Positions 31,641 to 39,891 are shown, numbered from the stretch's first letter. The stretch is DNA of 53,918 nt from Streptomyces corallincola (GCF_019104725.1 NZ_JAHRXF010000044.1:1-53918), one strand, 5' to 3'. Numbers and translations: made by a program. The notes: generated from the sequence alone by a model not told the origin.

Positions 31641-32903
31641 CTACTGCCCGGCCGCGCCCTGCTGACCGGCACCGCTGTCGGCCCCGTCGTCGGCGCCGTC
31701 GCCCTCGCCGTCGCCCCGCTGATCCGCGCCCGCTCCGTCGCCCCCGTCGCCCAGGGTCGCGCCGGTCGTGGCGAGGGCGGTGGTGACGGGCTGGAAGAAG
31801 GTCTCGCCGCCGGAGGCGCAGTCGCCGCTGCCGCCGGAGGTGAGGCCGACGGCGCCGCCGTCCCGGGTGAAGAGGGAGCCGCCGCTGTCACCGGCCTCGG
31901 CGCAGACGTCCGTCCGGATCAGCCCGGTGACGGTGTCCACCCCGTTCGGGTCGGTCTCGCTCTGGAAGTTGACGGTGGCGTCGAGGCCGGTGACCTGTCC
32001 GTCGTGGAGTGCGGTGGTGGAGCCCATCCGGAACACGGTCTGGCCGACGACGGCGTCCACGGCGCCGGTGATGGGGACGGTCCGGCCACCGCCCACGTTC
32101 ACCTCGCTCGGCGCGTCGGTGCCGGGGTCGTCGTACCTGACGAGGGAGAAGTCGCCCGCGCCGGGGAAGGTGGCCCGGTCCACGGTGGCGACGGGCTGCC
32201 CGCCCTGAGCGTCGGACCACCGCTCGGCGGCGACCCCGCAGTGACCGGCCGTCAGGAAGGCGGGGCTGCCGTCGGCGGCGGTGACGTTGAAGCCGAGGGA
32301 GCAGCGGACGGTTCCGCCGGTCACCTGGGAGAAGATCGCGTCGCCGCCGGAGGCGAGGGTACGGAAGGTGCCGGAGGACCTCTTCAGCGTGGCCATGCCG
32401 TCGCCGAGGCCGCGTACGGTCGCCTCCAGGCGGTCCCAGCGGGCGCCGGTGACGGTGGCGTCGGCGGTGACCACGACCTTGTCGGTGCGCGGGTCCACGG
32501 CCCAGGCGGTGCCGGGCAGGGTGGCGCGGGTGCGCAGCGTGCGGGCGGCGGCCGCCAGGTCGGCGGTGCTGTTGGCGACGCGGCGCACGTCGGCACCCGC
32601 CCGTTCCGCCCTGGCCGCCGCGTCGTCGCCGCCGTCGCCGTCGGCCACGTTGACGACGAGACGGCGCCGGGTGCCGTCGTAGGAGAAACCGGCGGCGCTG
32701 TCGCCGAGCATCCGTCGCAGCTGTCCGGCCAGGCGGGGCGCGTCCGCCGCACTGAGCGTGCGGACGGTGGCGGCGGCGCCGTTCCGCGAGGTGCCGTTCT
32801 GGGAGGCGTCGGCGTGGGGCAGCAGGAGGGCCGCCGCGCCGAGTGCCGCCGCACCGCCCACGGCTATGGCCGCCTTCCGCCCGTGCGTGCGCTGATGACT
32901 CAC
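31641..32903 (-). CDS. Secreted streptogrisin-type serine protease
   Basis: A 420-residue S1 protease. A Lys/Arg-containing signal peptide (about 1-33, ending PHADA) precedes a long propeptide of the alpha-lytic type (TAWAVDPRTDKVVV). The catalytic domain has His in LTAGHCG, Asp in GDFSLVRYDD and Ser in AGDSGGSLF, plus paired Cys. A C-terminal Gly/Asp-rich tail (about 375-420) looks disordered. The GTG start at 32903 has AGGAGG 10 nt upstream. It is divergent from the double-glycine peptide operon (608-nt gap), so it could process that exported peptide outside the cell; this is inference from position only. Related to, but clearly different from, the anchored protease at 13364. Confidence 0.92.
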   Translation of the reverse strand: MSHQRTHGRKAAIAVGGAAALGAAALLLPHADASQNGTSRNGAAATVRTLSAADAPRLAGQLRRMLGDSAAGFSYDGTRRRLVVNVADGDGGDDAAARAERAGADVRRVANSTADLAAAARTLRTRATLPGTAWAVDPRTDKVVVTADATVTGARWDRLEATVRGLGDGMATLKRSSGTFRTLASGGDAIFSQVTGGTVRCSLGFNVTAADGSPAFLTAGHCGVAAERWSDAQGGQPVATVDRATFPGAGDFSLVRYDDPGTDAPSEVNVGGGRTVPITGAVDAVVGQTVFRMGSTTALHDGQVTGLDATVNFQSETDPNGVDTVTGLIRTDVCAEAGDSGGSLFTRDGGAVGLTSGGSGDCASGGETFFQPVTTALATTGATLGDGGDGAGADQRGDGEGDGADDGADSGAGQQGAAGQ

Positions 32904-33003
32904 GTCTCTCGACCTCCTGAGTACGGGGAGACCGCCACGAGGGGCGGTCGCTGGGGGGCGCCCGGACGGCAGGAGGTACGAGGGGCCGGGGGCGCGTGTT
33001 CAA

Positions 33004-33147
33004 TCAACTCCCTTGCCGGGCACGGGATTCGGCCATCCCGGCGGAGAACCGCCCCTGTCCCGCACACAGGGCCACCACCCGGTAGCGGTCGGTCTCGAAC
33101 ACGTACCGGAATCCCGGCTTCAGGGAATCTGCACATCCACTTCCCAT
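33004..33147 (-). CDS. Possible 47-residue small protein
   Basis: The ATG frame (MGSGCADSLKPGFRYVF ... SRARQGS) has very G/C-rich third positions from about codon 9 onward, suggesting coding or a gene remnant, while its first eight codons do not. There is no Shine-Dalgarno. It sits between the protease start and the peptide operon. No family recognised. Confidence 0.25.
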   Translation of the reverse strand: MGSGCADSLKPGFRYVFETDRYRVVALCAGQGRFSAGMAESRARQGS

Positions 33148-33245
33148 CGAGGGCACGCGGGGCGGCGGACGCACACATCCGCGCCCCTCCCGGAGCGCTC
33201 CCGGCGCGGGATACCGGTCCGCCCGCCCGGCGGGCAAGGGAGGTC

Positions 33246-33264
33246 GTGCGCCGATACGGCGCAC
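33246..33264. promoter_or_regulatory. 8-bp-arm palindrome upstream of the peptide operon
   Basis: GTGCGCCG-ATA-CGGCGCAC, perfect, 248 nt before the precursor start. It could be an operator or a small hairpin. Confidence 0.35.
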
Positions 33265-33511
33265 CGTGTGAAGAAGCCGCCGACACCTGGTGCGCGAACC
33301 TGCACGACCGGGACCCGATGCCCTGCCAAGTGTGCTGGTGAGGGGTTTGGCCGAGTGGAACGGCGACCGGCGCCCGTGCTTTGATCCATCGCACCGCAGG
33401 GCTCCCCGGAGCTTCCGGAACGGGCACTCCGAGCCCGCGGTGCGCGGCTGTCTGTCCCCCAGAGGGGCCGCCGTCCCCCTTGTGAATATCCATACGAAGG
33501 GAAGTTCCATC

Positions 33512-33727
33512 ATGAACTCCACCCCCCGCTTCGAGACCGCCGAGATCTCGGACGCCGAGCTGGACAACGTCTCCGGCGGTCTGGCCGTCAACGCCCTCAA
33601 CGACCTGACCGGCACCGTGAACACCGCTGTCCCGGTCAGCCACGTGGTGGACGGCGCCATCGGCACCGTGCAGGGCGTCACCGGCCTGAACGTGACGCCG
33701 GTCACCAACCTGGTCGCCGGTCTCTGA
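33512..33727 (+). CDS. Double-glycine-leader peptide precursor (bacteriocin/NHLM-export type)
   Basis: A 71-residue precursor. The leader (residues 1-23) ends AEISDAELDNVSGG. It matches the C39-protease consensus exactly: hydrophobic Ile at -12, Glu -8, Leu -7, Val -4, Gly -2 and Gly -1. Cleavage gives a 48-residue peptide beginning LAVNALNDLTG and ending PVTNLVAGL. It has no Cys, Lys, Arg or aromatic residue, only two Asp and one His, and eleven Val. It is therefore not a lanthipeptide or disulfide bacteriocin, and no modification enzyme is adjacent. The start ATG 33512 follows GAAGGGAAG. A perfect hairpin separates it from the HlyD and two ABC transporter genes that would cut and export it. 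Role unknown: antimicrobial, signal or surface-active peptide. Confidence 0.88.
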   Translation: MNSTPRFETAEISDAELDNVSGGLAVNALNDLTGTVNTAVPVSHVVDGAIGTVQGVTGLNVTPVTNLVAGL

Positions 33728-33743
33728 CCGCACCGTGGTGTCA

Positions 33744-33785
33744 CCGAGGTCCCGGAAGCCGCACCCCCGGCTTCCGGGACCTCGG
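33744..33785 (+). terminator. Perfect 18-bp hairpin between precursor and transporter genes
   Basis: CCGAGGTCCCGGAAGCCG pairs with CGGCTTCCGGGACCTCGG around the loop CACCCC, with no T-run. It probably acts as a leaky terminator or mRNA-stabilising stem, giving much more precursor than transporter, as in many peptide operons. Confidence 0.75.
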
Positions 33786-33837
33786 GTGCTCCCCGGACAC
33801 ACCGTGATGTCGTCCCGCCTCGGGTGAGGGAAGTCCC

Positions 33838-34644
33838 GTGCAGTTCCGCCAACAGGCCCTCGCCAAGCTCCAGTCGCCGGAGGAACTCGACCTCCCGGTG
33901 CGGCTGGCACGCCCGCAGGGCTGGCTCGCGCTGGGTGTCACCGTCGTCGTGATGGCGGCGGCCTCGGTGTGGACGGTGACCGGTTCGGTCGCCTCCACCG
34001 TGAGCGCGCAGGCCGTGCTCACCCACGCACAGGGCAGTTACCAGTTGCAGAGCCCCGTCGCCGGGCAGGTGACGGCCGTGCTCGCGCAGGCCGGGCAGCG
34101 CCTCCCGGCCGACGCCCCCGTGCTCAAGGTCCGTACCGGCGAGGGCGATTCCGTCGTCCGCACGGTCGCGGCGGGCCGGATCACCTCGCTGACGGCCACC
34201 ATCGGGCAGATCATCCGCACCGGCACCACCGTGGCCGCCGTGGAGAAGGTCGCCCGCGCCTCCGACCCGCTGTACGCCACGGTGTACGTCCCCGCCGAGA
34301 ACGCGGGCTCGCTCACCGCGCACGCCTCGGTGGACCTCACCGTCTCCTCGGTGCCGTCCCAGCGGTACGGCGTGCTGCGCGGCCACGTGCGTTCGGTGGA
34401 CCGGGCCGCGCAGTCCACCCAGTCGATCGGCGCGTTCCTCGGTGACGCCCAGCTGGGCCGCCAGTTCACCCGCGACGGACGCCCGGTGGCGGTCCTGGTC
34501 TCGCTGGACACCTCGAAGAGCACCCGGAGCGGATACCGCTGGTCCACGGCGGACGGGCCGCCGTTCGCGCTCGACTCCATGACGCTCGCCGACGCCTCGA
34601 TCCGGCTGCCCGACCAGCGTCCTCTCGATTGGCTGCTCCCGTGA
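33838..34644 (+). CDS. HlyD-like membrane-fusion/adaptor protein (NHLM type)
   Basis: A 268-residue protein. A short cytoplasmic N-terminus (VQFRQQALAKLQSPEELDLP) precedes one transmembrane helix (about 28-50). Biotinyl-lipoyl-like halves follow (YQLQSPVAGQVTAVLAQAGQ and TVAAGRITSLTATIGQIIRT), then a beta-barrel region (LYATVYVPAENAGSL). Size and the ALxKLxSPEELD start fit the HlyD-like component of NHLM bacteriocin export systems. It would bridge the two ABC transporters to the cell surface. The GTG start follows GAGGG at 7 nt. Its last codons overlap the next gene's start (GTGA), indicating a single operon. Confidence 0.88.
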   Translation: MQFRQQALAKLQSPEELDLPVRLARPQGWLALGVTVVVMAAASVWTVTGSVASTVSAQAVLTHAQGSYQLQSPVAGQVTAVLAQAGQRLPADAPVLKVRTGEGDSVVRTVAAGRITSLTATIGQIIRTGTTVAAVEKVARASDPLYATVYVPAENAGSLTAHASVDLTVSSVPSQRYGVLRGHVRSVDRAAQSTQSIGAFLGDAQLGRQFTRDGRPVAVLVSLDTSKSTRSGYRWSTADGPPFALDSMTLADASIRLPDQRPLDWLLP

Positions 34645-36887
34645 CCACCACCCAGGACGCCCCGGACTCGCGCAGCCGCAGCCGCAGCCGCAGCCGCAGA
34701 CGGGCCGCACCCGCCCGGCGGCCGGTGCCCAAGCCGCGCGGCGGCACGGTCCGCACCCCCACCGTGCTCCAGATGGAGGCCGTCGAATGCGGCGCCGCCT
34801 CCCTGGCGATGGTCCTCGGCCACCACGGACGGCACGTCCCGCTGGAGGAGCTGCGGATCGCCTGCGGTGTCTCCCGCGACGGCTCGCGCGCCAGCAACCT
34901 CTTGAAAGCTGCCCGGAGTTACGGCCTCACCGCCAAGGGCATGCAGATGGACCTGGCCGCCCTCGCCGAAGTCACCGCGCCTGCCGTCCTGTTCTGGGAG
35001 TTCAACCACTACGTCGTCTACGACGGCATGGGCCGCCGGTTCGGACGGCGCGGGGTGTTCATCAACGACCCCGCCAAGGGCCGCCGGTTCGTGCCCATCG
35101 AGGAGTTCGACGGCAGCTTCACCGGTGTCGTCCTGACGATGGAGCCCGGCGAGGGCTTCACCCGCGGCGGACGCAAGGCCGGTGTGTTCGGCGCGCTGCC
35201 CGCCCGGCTGCGCGGCACCGCGGGCACCCTGCCCGCCGCCGTGCTGGCCAGCCTGCTGCTGGTCGCGGTCGGCGCCGCCCTGCCCGCGCTCAGCCGCACC
35301 TACATCGACCTGTTCCTGATCGGCGGCCAGACCTCGCTGCTCGGCGTGCTCTTCGCGTCGATGGGCACCTGCGTGGCGCTCACCCTGGTGCTGACCTGGC
35401 TCCAGCAGGCCAATCTGCTGCACGGCCGGATCATCTCCTCGACGCTGTCCAGCGCCCGGTTCCTGCGCCATCTGCTGCGGCTGCCGGTCACCTTCTTCTC
35501 CCAGCGCTCCCCCGCCGACCTGGTGCAGCGCCTCCAGTCCAACGACCAGGTCGCCGAGACCCTCGCCCGCGACCTGGCCTCGGCGGGCGTGGACGCGGTC
35601 GTCGTCGTGCTGTACGCGCTGCTGCTCTACACCTACGACCCGCAGCTCACCTTCCTCGGCATCGGCGTGGCCCTGCTGAACGTGGTGGCGATGCGGATGG
35701 TGGTCCGGATGCGGGCCACCCGGACGGCGAAGCTGCGCGCGGACACCGCACGGCTCACCAACACCTCGTACACCGGGCTCCAGCTCATCGAGACGATGAA
35801 GGCGACGGGCGGCGAGGACGGCTACTTCCGCAAGTGGGCCGGGCAGCACGCGACGACGCTGGAGGAGCAGCAGCGGCTCGGGGTGCCGAGCGCCTGGCTG
35901 GGCGTGGTGGCGCCGACGCTGGCGACGCTGAACAGCGCGCTGATCCTGTGGATCGGCGGAATGCGGGCGGTGGAGGGGCACATCTCGGTCGGTCTGCTGG
36001 TGGCGTTCCAGGCGCTGGTGACCCGGTTCACCGCGCCGCTGACCCGGCTGAACGGCGTGGCGGGCCGTATCCAGGACTTCGCGGCGGACGTGGCCCGGCT
36101 GAAGGACGTGGAGAACTTCCAGGCCGACCCGCTGTACGCCCGGCCCGGTTCGGGCGACGCGCGGCGGCTGCGCGGGCACGTCGAGCTGGAGAACGTGACG
36201 TTCGGGTACAGCCCGCTGGACCAGCCGCTGCTGAGCGGGTTCGACCTGACGGTGGGTCCGGGCCGCCAGGTGGCGCTGGTGGGCGGTTCGGGCAGCGGCA
36301 AGTCCACGGTGTCCCGGCTGATCTCGGGCCTGTACACACCGTGGGACGGGGTGATCCGCATCGACGGGCGGCGCCTGGACGACATCCCGCGCGGCGCGCT
36401 CGCCGGTTCGGTGTCCTTCGTGGACCAGGACGTGTTCCTGTTCGAGGGGTCGGTCCGGGACAACGTGGCGCTGTGGGACCCGTCGATCCCGGACGAGGCG
36501 GTGGTGGAGGCGCTGCGCGACGCGGCGCTGTACGACGTGGTGACACGGCGTCCGGGCGGCATCCACAGCCGGGTCGAGCAGGACGGCCGCAACTTCTCCG
36601 GCGGGCAGCGCCAGCGGCTGGAGATCGCGCGGGCGCTGGTGCGGCGGCCCAGCATCCTGGTGCTGGACGAGGTGACGAGCGCGCTGGACGCGCAGACCGA
36701 GCTGACCGTGATGGACAACCTGCGCCGCCGGGGCTGCGCGTGCGTGGTGATCGCGCACCGGCTGAGCACGGTGCGGGACAGCGACGAGATCGTGGTGCTC
36801 CAGCACGGCACGGTGGTCGAGCGCGGACGGCACGAGGAACTGGTGGCACGCGGCGGCGCGTACGCGGCACTGGTCAGGGAGCGGTGA
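34641..36887 (+). CDS. C39-peptidase-containing ABC exporter (NHLM ABC1 type)
   Basis: A 748-residue PCAT that removes double-glycine leaders and exports the peptide. The N-terminus carries an (RS)n stretch encoded by CGCAGC repeats. The C39 peptidase follows, with Cys50 in AVECGAASLAM, His123 in EFNHYVVYDG and Asp143 in VFINDPAKG. Next come six transmembrane helices (about 185-460). The ATPase has Walker A GGSGSGKST, signature FSGGQRQRLE, Walker B ILVLDEVTSALD and the switch His in VIAHRLS. Start: GTG 34641, overlapping the HlyD stop by 4 nt; the upstream TTG at 34629 is less likely. The catalytic triad is intact, so it should cleave the precursor at 33512. Confidence 0.93.
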   Translation: MTTTQDAPDSRSRSRSRSRRRAAPARRPVPKPRGGTVRTPTVLQMEAVECGAASLAMVLGHHGRHVPLEELRIACGVSRDGSRASNLLKAARSYGLTAKGMQMDLAALAEVTAPAVLFWEFNHYVVYDGMGRRFGRRGVFINDPAKGRRFVPIEEFDGSFTGVVLTMEPGEGFTRGGRKAGVFGALPARLRGTAGTLPAAVLASLLLVAVGAALPALSRTYIDLFLIGGQTSLLGVLFASMGTCVALTLVLTWLQQANLLHGRIISSTLSSARFLRHLLRLPVTFFSQRSPADLVQRLQSNDQVAETLARDLASAGVDAVVVVLYALLLYTYDPQLTFLGIGVALLNVVAMRMVVRMRATRTAKLRADTARLTNTSYTGLQLIETMKATGGEDGYFRKWAGQHATTLEEQQRLGVPSAWLGVVAPTLATLNSALILWIGGMRAVEGHISVGLLVAFQALVTRFTAPLTRLNGVAGRIQDFAADVARLKDVENFQADPLYARPGSGDARRLRGHVELENVTFGYSPLDQPLLSGFDLTVGPGRQVALVGGSGSGKSTVSRLISGLYTPWDGVIRIDGRRLDDIPRGALAGSVSFVDQDVFLFEGSVRDNVALWDPSIPDEAVVEALRDAALYDVVTRRPGGIHSRVEQDGRNFSGGQRQRLEIARALVRRPSILVLDEVTSALDAQTELTVMDNLRRRGCACVVIAHRLSTVRDSDEIVVLQHGTVVERGRHEELVARGGAYAALVRER

Positions 36888-36888
36888 G

Positions 36889-39705
36889 ATGACGTCCGTG
36901 CGGGAGGGAGACCTGGTCCTCGGCGCGCTGGGTGCGATGGGCGCGCGGGTGGACTGCGCCGGGTCGGGCCGCCTGGACCTGGAGGGTCCGCAGGTGCTGT
37001 GGCTGGTGGTGTCCGGCGCGCTGGACCTGTTCGCGGTGGACGCCGAGGCGCAGGGCCACTGGCACCACCTGGGCCGTCTGGAGCCGGGCGCGCTGCTGCT
37101 CGGTCCGGTCGCGGGCGCCCGGCACACCCTGGTCGCCCGTCCGGTCCGGGACTGCGTGGTGCACCGGATGAACCTGCGCGAGCTGTACGGGCCCGCGCAG
37201 ACCGAGACGTGGTCCTACGACGAGTACGGCACCCCGCAGTACGTGCCGCCGACCACGTCCCCGCTGGAGTACGCGGTGGCGCTCGGCGTCGGCCGGGGCC
37301 TGTCGGTGCTGTTCCAGGCGCCGATGGCCGAGGAACGCGCCACCGCGCCCTCGGACGACGACGTGTTCTGGATGCAGGTGCCGCCGGGCAGCGTGCAGTA
37401 CGGCTCGCTGTACGGCGCGGAGGCCGCGGCCGATCTGCTGATGGACCCGGCGCTGTGGCAGAGCATGGTGGACCAGCAGTTCCGGCTGCTGACCGCGCTG
37501 GACCGGTGGATCGAGCAGGTCGAGCGGACCCACGAGACGCGGACGGCGGCCGGGATCAAGGCGGGTGAGACGGTCCGCGCGGACGCCGACAAGGCGCTGC
37601 TCGCGTCCATCGGGCGCCGTCCGGCCCGTCCGGCGACGGCCGCCGACGCGGACGCCACCTACGCGGCGTGCCGCCTGGTCGCGGAGGCGGCCGGGATCAG
37701 GCTGGCCGAACCGGCGCAGAGCGGCACCGAGAGCGAGCGGCTCGACCCGGTGGAGCGGGTGGCGCTGGCCTCGCGGGTGCGGACCCGCGCGGTCCGTCTC
37801 GACGGGCGCTGGTGGCGGGAGAACGTGGGCCCGCTGGTGGCGCACCGGGCGCTGTCGGGGGCGCCGGTGGCGCTGCTGTGGCGGCGCGGCGGTTATGTGG
37901 CGGTGCATCCGGGCACGGGGCGCGAGACGCCGGTGGAGAAGGTCAACGCCGGGGAGTTCGAGGAGCGGGCGGTGATGTTCTACCGTCCGCTGCCCGAACG
38001 GCGGCTGGGTCCGCTGGGTCTGCTGCGGTTCAGCCTGGGCGGTACGCGCGGGGATCTGGCGAACCTGCTGCTGGCGGGTCTGGTGACGGTGGCGATCGGC
38101 GCGCTGGTGCCGGTGGCGACCGGCAAGGTGCTCGGCGAGTACGTCCCGAGGGCGCAGACGGACCTGATCGTCGGGGTGTGTCTGGCGGTGATGGTGAGCG
38201 CGCTGGTGTCGGCGGCGTTCACGCTGCTGGAGAACCTGACGATGCTGCGTCTCGAGGGCCGGATCGAGGCGTCGCTCCAGCCGGCGGTGTGGGACCGGCT
38301 GCTGCGGCTGCCGACGCGGTTCTTCACCCAGCGTTCGACGGGTGAGCTGGCCAGTGCCGCGATGGGCATCAGCTCGATCCGGCGGCTGCTGGCCGGGACC
38401 GGTCCGGTGGTGGCGCAGTCGGTGACGATCGGCGCGATGAACCTGGGTCTGCTGTTCTGGTACAGCGTGCCGATGGCGCTGGCGGCGGTCGGGATGCTGG
38501 TGGTGATCGCGGCGGTGTTCCTGGGGCTCGGGCTGTGGCAGGTGCGCTGGCAGCGGCGGCTGGTGGTGCTCGGCAACAAGCTGAACAACCAGGCGTTCCA
38601 GACCCTGCGCGGCCTGCCGAAGCTGCGGGTGGCGGCGGCGGAGAACTACGCGTACGCGGCCTGGGCGCGGGAGTTCGCGCGCAGCCGGGAGCTCCAGCAG
38701 AAGGTCGGCCGGATCAAGAACCTGACCAGTGTGCTGGGCGCGGTGTATCTGCCGGTGTGCACGCTGCTGATGTTCATGCTGCTGGCGGGTCCCGCGCGGG
38801 GCGCGATGTCGGCGGCGGCGTTCCTCACCTTCAACACGGCGGTGACGATGGTGCTGACCTCGGTCACCCAGCTCACCGGTTCGTTCGTGTCGGCGGTGGC
38901 CGCGCTCCCGCTGTTCGAGGAGATCCGTCCGGTGCTGGACGCGACGCCCGAGGTGCGGGGCACGAGCACCCGGCCCGGTCCGCTGTCGGGCGCGGTGGAG
39001 GCCCGTCGGCTGTCGTTCCGGTACGCCGACGACGGGCCCCTGGTGCTGGACGACGTGTCGTTCGAGGTGCGGCCGGGCGAGTTCGTGGCGGTGGTCGGCC
39101 CGAGCGGCTGCGGCAAGTCCACGCTGCTGCGGCTGCTGATCGGTTTCGACCGCCCGGTCTCCGGGAGCGTGCTGTACGACGGGCAGGACCTGGCGGCGCT
39201 GGACCAGTCGGCGGTGCGGCGGCAGTGCGGGGTGGTGCTCCAGCACGCGCAGCCGTTCACCGGGTCGATCATGGACGTCATCTGCGGCACCGAGCCGTAT
39301 CCGCCGGAGCAGGTGATGGCCGCCGCCGAACTGGCGGGGCTGGCCGGGGACATCGAGCGGATGCCGATGGGGCTGCACACGATCGTCGCGGGCAGCGGGG
39401 CGATCTCGGGCGGCCAGCGGCAGCGGCTGATGATCGCGCAGGCGCTGATCCGGCGCCCGCGCATCCTCTTCTTCGACGAGGCGACCAGCGCGCTCGACAA
39501 CGAGACGCAGCGCACGGTCATCGAGAGCACCCGCAAGCTGAACGCGAGCCGGGTGGTGATCGCGCACCGGCTGTCCACGGTGATGGACGCGGACCGGGTG
39601 GTGGTCATGGAGGACGGCAAGGTGGTCCAGCAGGGTCCGCCCGCGGAGCTTCTGGCGGACACCACGGGACGGTTGCACGAGTTGGTGCGCCGTCAGATGA
39701 CGTAG
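36889..39705 (+). CDS. Second NHLM-type ABC transporter (ABC2, no peptidase)
   Basis: A 938-residue half-transporter. The long N-terminal domain (about 1-390) is not a C39 peptidase; it begins VREGDLVLGALGAMG, with a cyclic-nucleotide-binding-like beta-roll (WLVVSGALDLFAV). Transmembrane helices span about 390-660. The ATPase has Walker A VGPSGCGKST (about 737), ISGGQRQRLM, Walker B ILFFDEATSALD and VIAHRLS. It matches the second transporter that always accompanies the C39 one in NHLM bacteriocin clusters. The two probably form a heterodimer or act in sequence. The ATG at 36889 follows one base after the previous stop, with AGGGAG upstream, so translation is coupled. Confidence 0.92.
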   Translation: MTSVREGDLVLGALGAMGARVDCAGSGRLDLEGPQVLWLVVSGALDLFAVDAEAQGHWHHLGRLEPGALLLGPVAGARHTLVARPVRDCVVHRMNLRELYGPAQTETWSYDEYGTPQYVPPTTSPLEYAVALGVGRGLSVLFQAPMAEERATAPSDDDVFWMQVPPGSVQYGSLYGAEAAADLLMDPALWQSMVDQQFRLLTALDRWIEQVERTHETRTAAGIKAGETVRADADKALLASIGRRPARPATAADADATYAACRLVAEAAGIRLAEPAQSGTESERLDPVERVALASRVRTRAVRLDGRWWRENVGPLVAHRALSGAPVALLWRRGGYVAVHPGTGRETPVEKVNAGEFEERAVMFYRPLPERRLGPLGLLRFSLGGTRGDLANLLLAGLVTVAIGALVPVATGKVLGEYVPRAQTDLIVGVCLAVMVSALVSAAFTLLENLTMLRLEGRIEASLQPAVWDRLLRLPTRFFTQRSTGELASAAMGISSIRRLLAGTGPVVAQSVTIGAMNLGLLFWYSVPMALAAVGMLVVIAAVFLGLGLWQVRWQRRLVVLGNKLNNQAFQTLRGLPKLRVAAAENYAYAAWAREFARSRELQQKVGRIKNLTSVLGAVYLPVCTLLMFMLLAGPARGAMSAAAFLTFNTAVTMVLTSVTQLTGSFVSAVAALPLFEEIRPVLDATPEVRGTSTRPGPLSGAVEARRLSFRYADDGPLVLDDVSFEVRPGEFVAVVGPSGCGKSTLLRLLIGFDRPVSGSVLYDGQDLAALDQSAVRRQCGVVLQHAQPFTGSIMDVICGTEPYPPEQVMAAAELAGLAGDIERMPMGLHTIVAGSGAISGGQRQRLMIAQALIRRPRILFFDEATSALDNETQRTVIESTRKLNASRVVIAHRLSTVMDADRVVVMEDGKVVQQGPPAELLADTTGRLHELVRRQMT

Positions 39706-39726
39706 ATCGGGCGCCTCGGGAACAGC

Positions 39727-39764
39727 ACACTGCCAGCGAAACGTTGCCGTTTCGCTGGCAGTGT
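39727..39764. promoter_or_regulatory. Long perfect palindrome, 17-bp arms: operator and/or terminator
   Basis: ACACTGCCAGCGAAACG and CGTTTCGCTGGCAGTGT flank a TTGC loop, 22 nt after the ABC2 stop. As a hairpin it could end the peptide operon. As DNA it overlaps the predicted -35 of the MFS gene and shares the CGAAAC core with the palindrome at 39781. Confidence 0.7.
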
Positions 39765-39772
39765 TCTAACGT
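39744..39772 (+). promoter_or_regulatory. Predicted sigma-70-type promoter of the MFS gene
   Basis: TTGCCG (39744-39749), a 17-bp spacer and TAACGT (39767-39772). The hexamers sit inside or beside two palindromes, as expected for a repressed efflux promoter. Confidence 0.45.
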
Positions 39773-39780
39773 CGAGCTGT

Positions 39781-39795
39781 ACGAAACGGTTTCGT
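39781..39795. promoter_or_regulatory. 15-bp perfect palindrome, TetR-like operator
   Basis: ACGAAAC-G-GTTTCGT lies just downstream of the predicted -10. It has the same CGAAAC half-site as the larger palindrome 17 bp upstream. Confidence 0.6.
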
Positions 39796-39891
39796 TCTTT
39801 CGCGGACCGTTCCCGGCGCCCGGTATGCCCCGGCGTGCCCTTCCGTACCCGCGTTTCCTCGTTCCCCTCTAGCCTCCCGGAGCGGCCCTCC

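Larger units (their letters stand above)
32904..33511. other. 608-nt divergent intergenic region with a hairpin and a possible micro-ORF
   Basis: It contains the promoters of the protease and peptide genes. It also holds a perfect GTGCGCCG-ATA-CGGCGCAC palindrome (33246-33264), a candidate 47-codon minus-strand ORF (33004-33147) and a 31-codon plus-strand Cys-rich frame (33246-33341). None of the small frames is secure. Confidence 0.5.

Noticed and set aside
33512..33727. Lanthipeptide or microcin-type precursor
   Set aside because: The core has no Cys and no modifying enzyme is adjacent, so a lanthionine or disulfide class is not supported.
34629..34640. TTG start giving MAAPVTTTQ for the C39 transporter
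   Set aside because: The GTG at 34641 overlaps the HlyD stop as GTGA, a standard coupling arrangement, and TTG starts are rare here.
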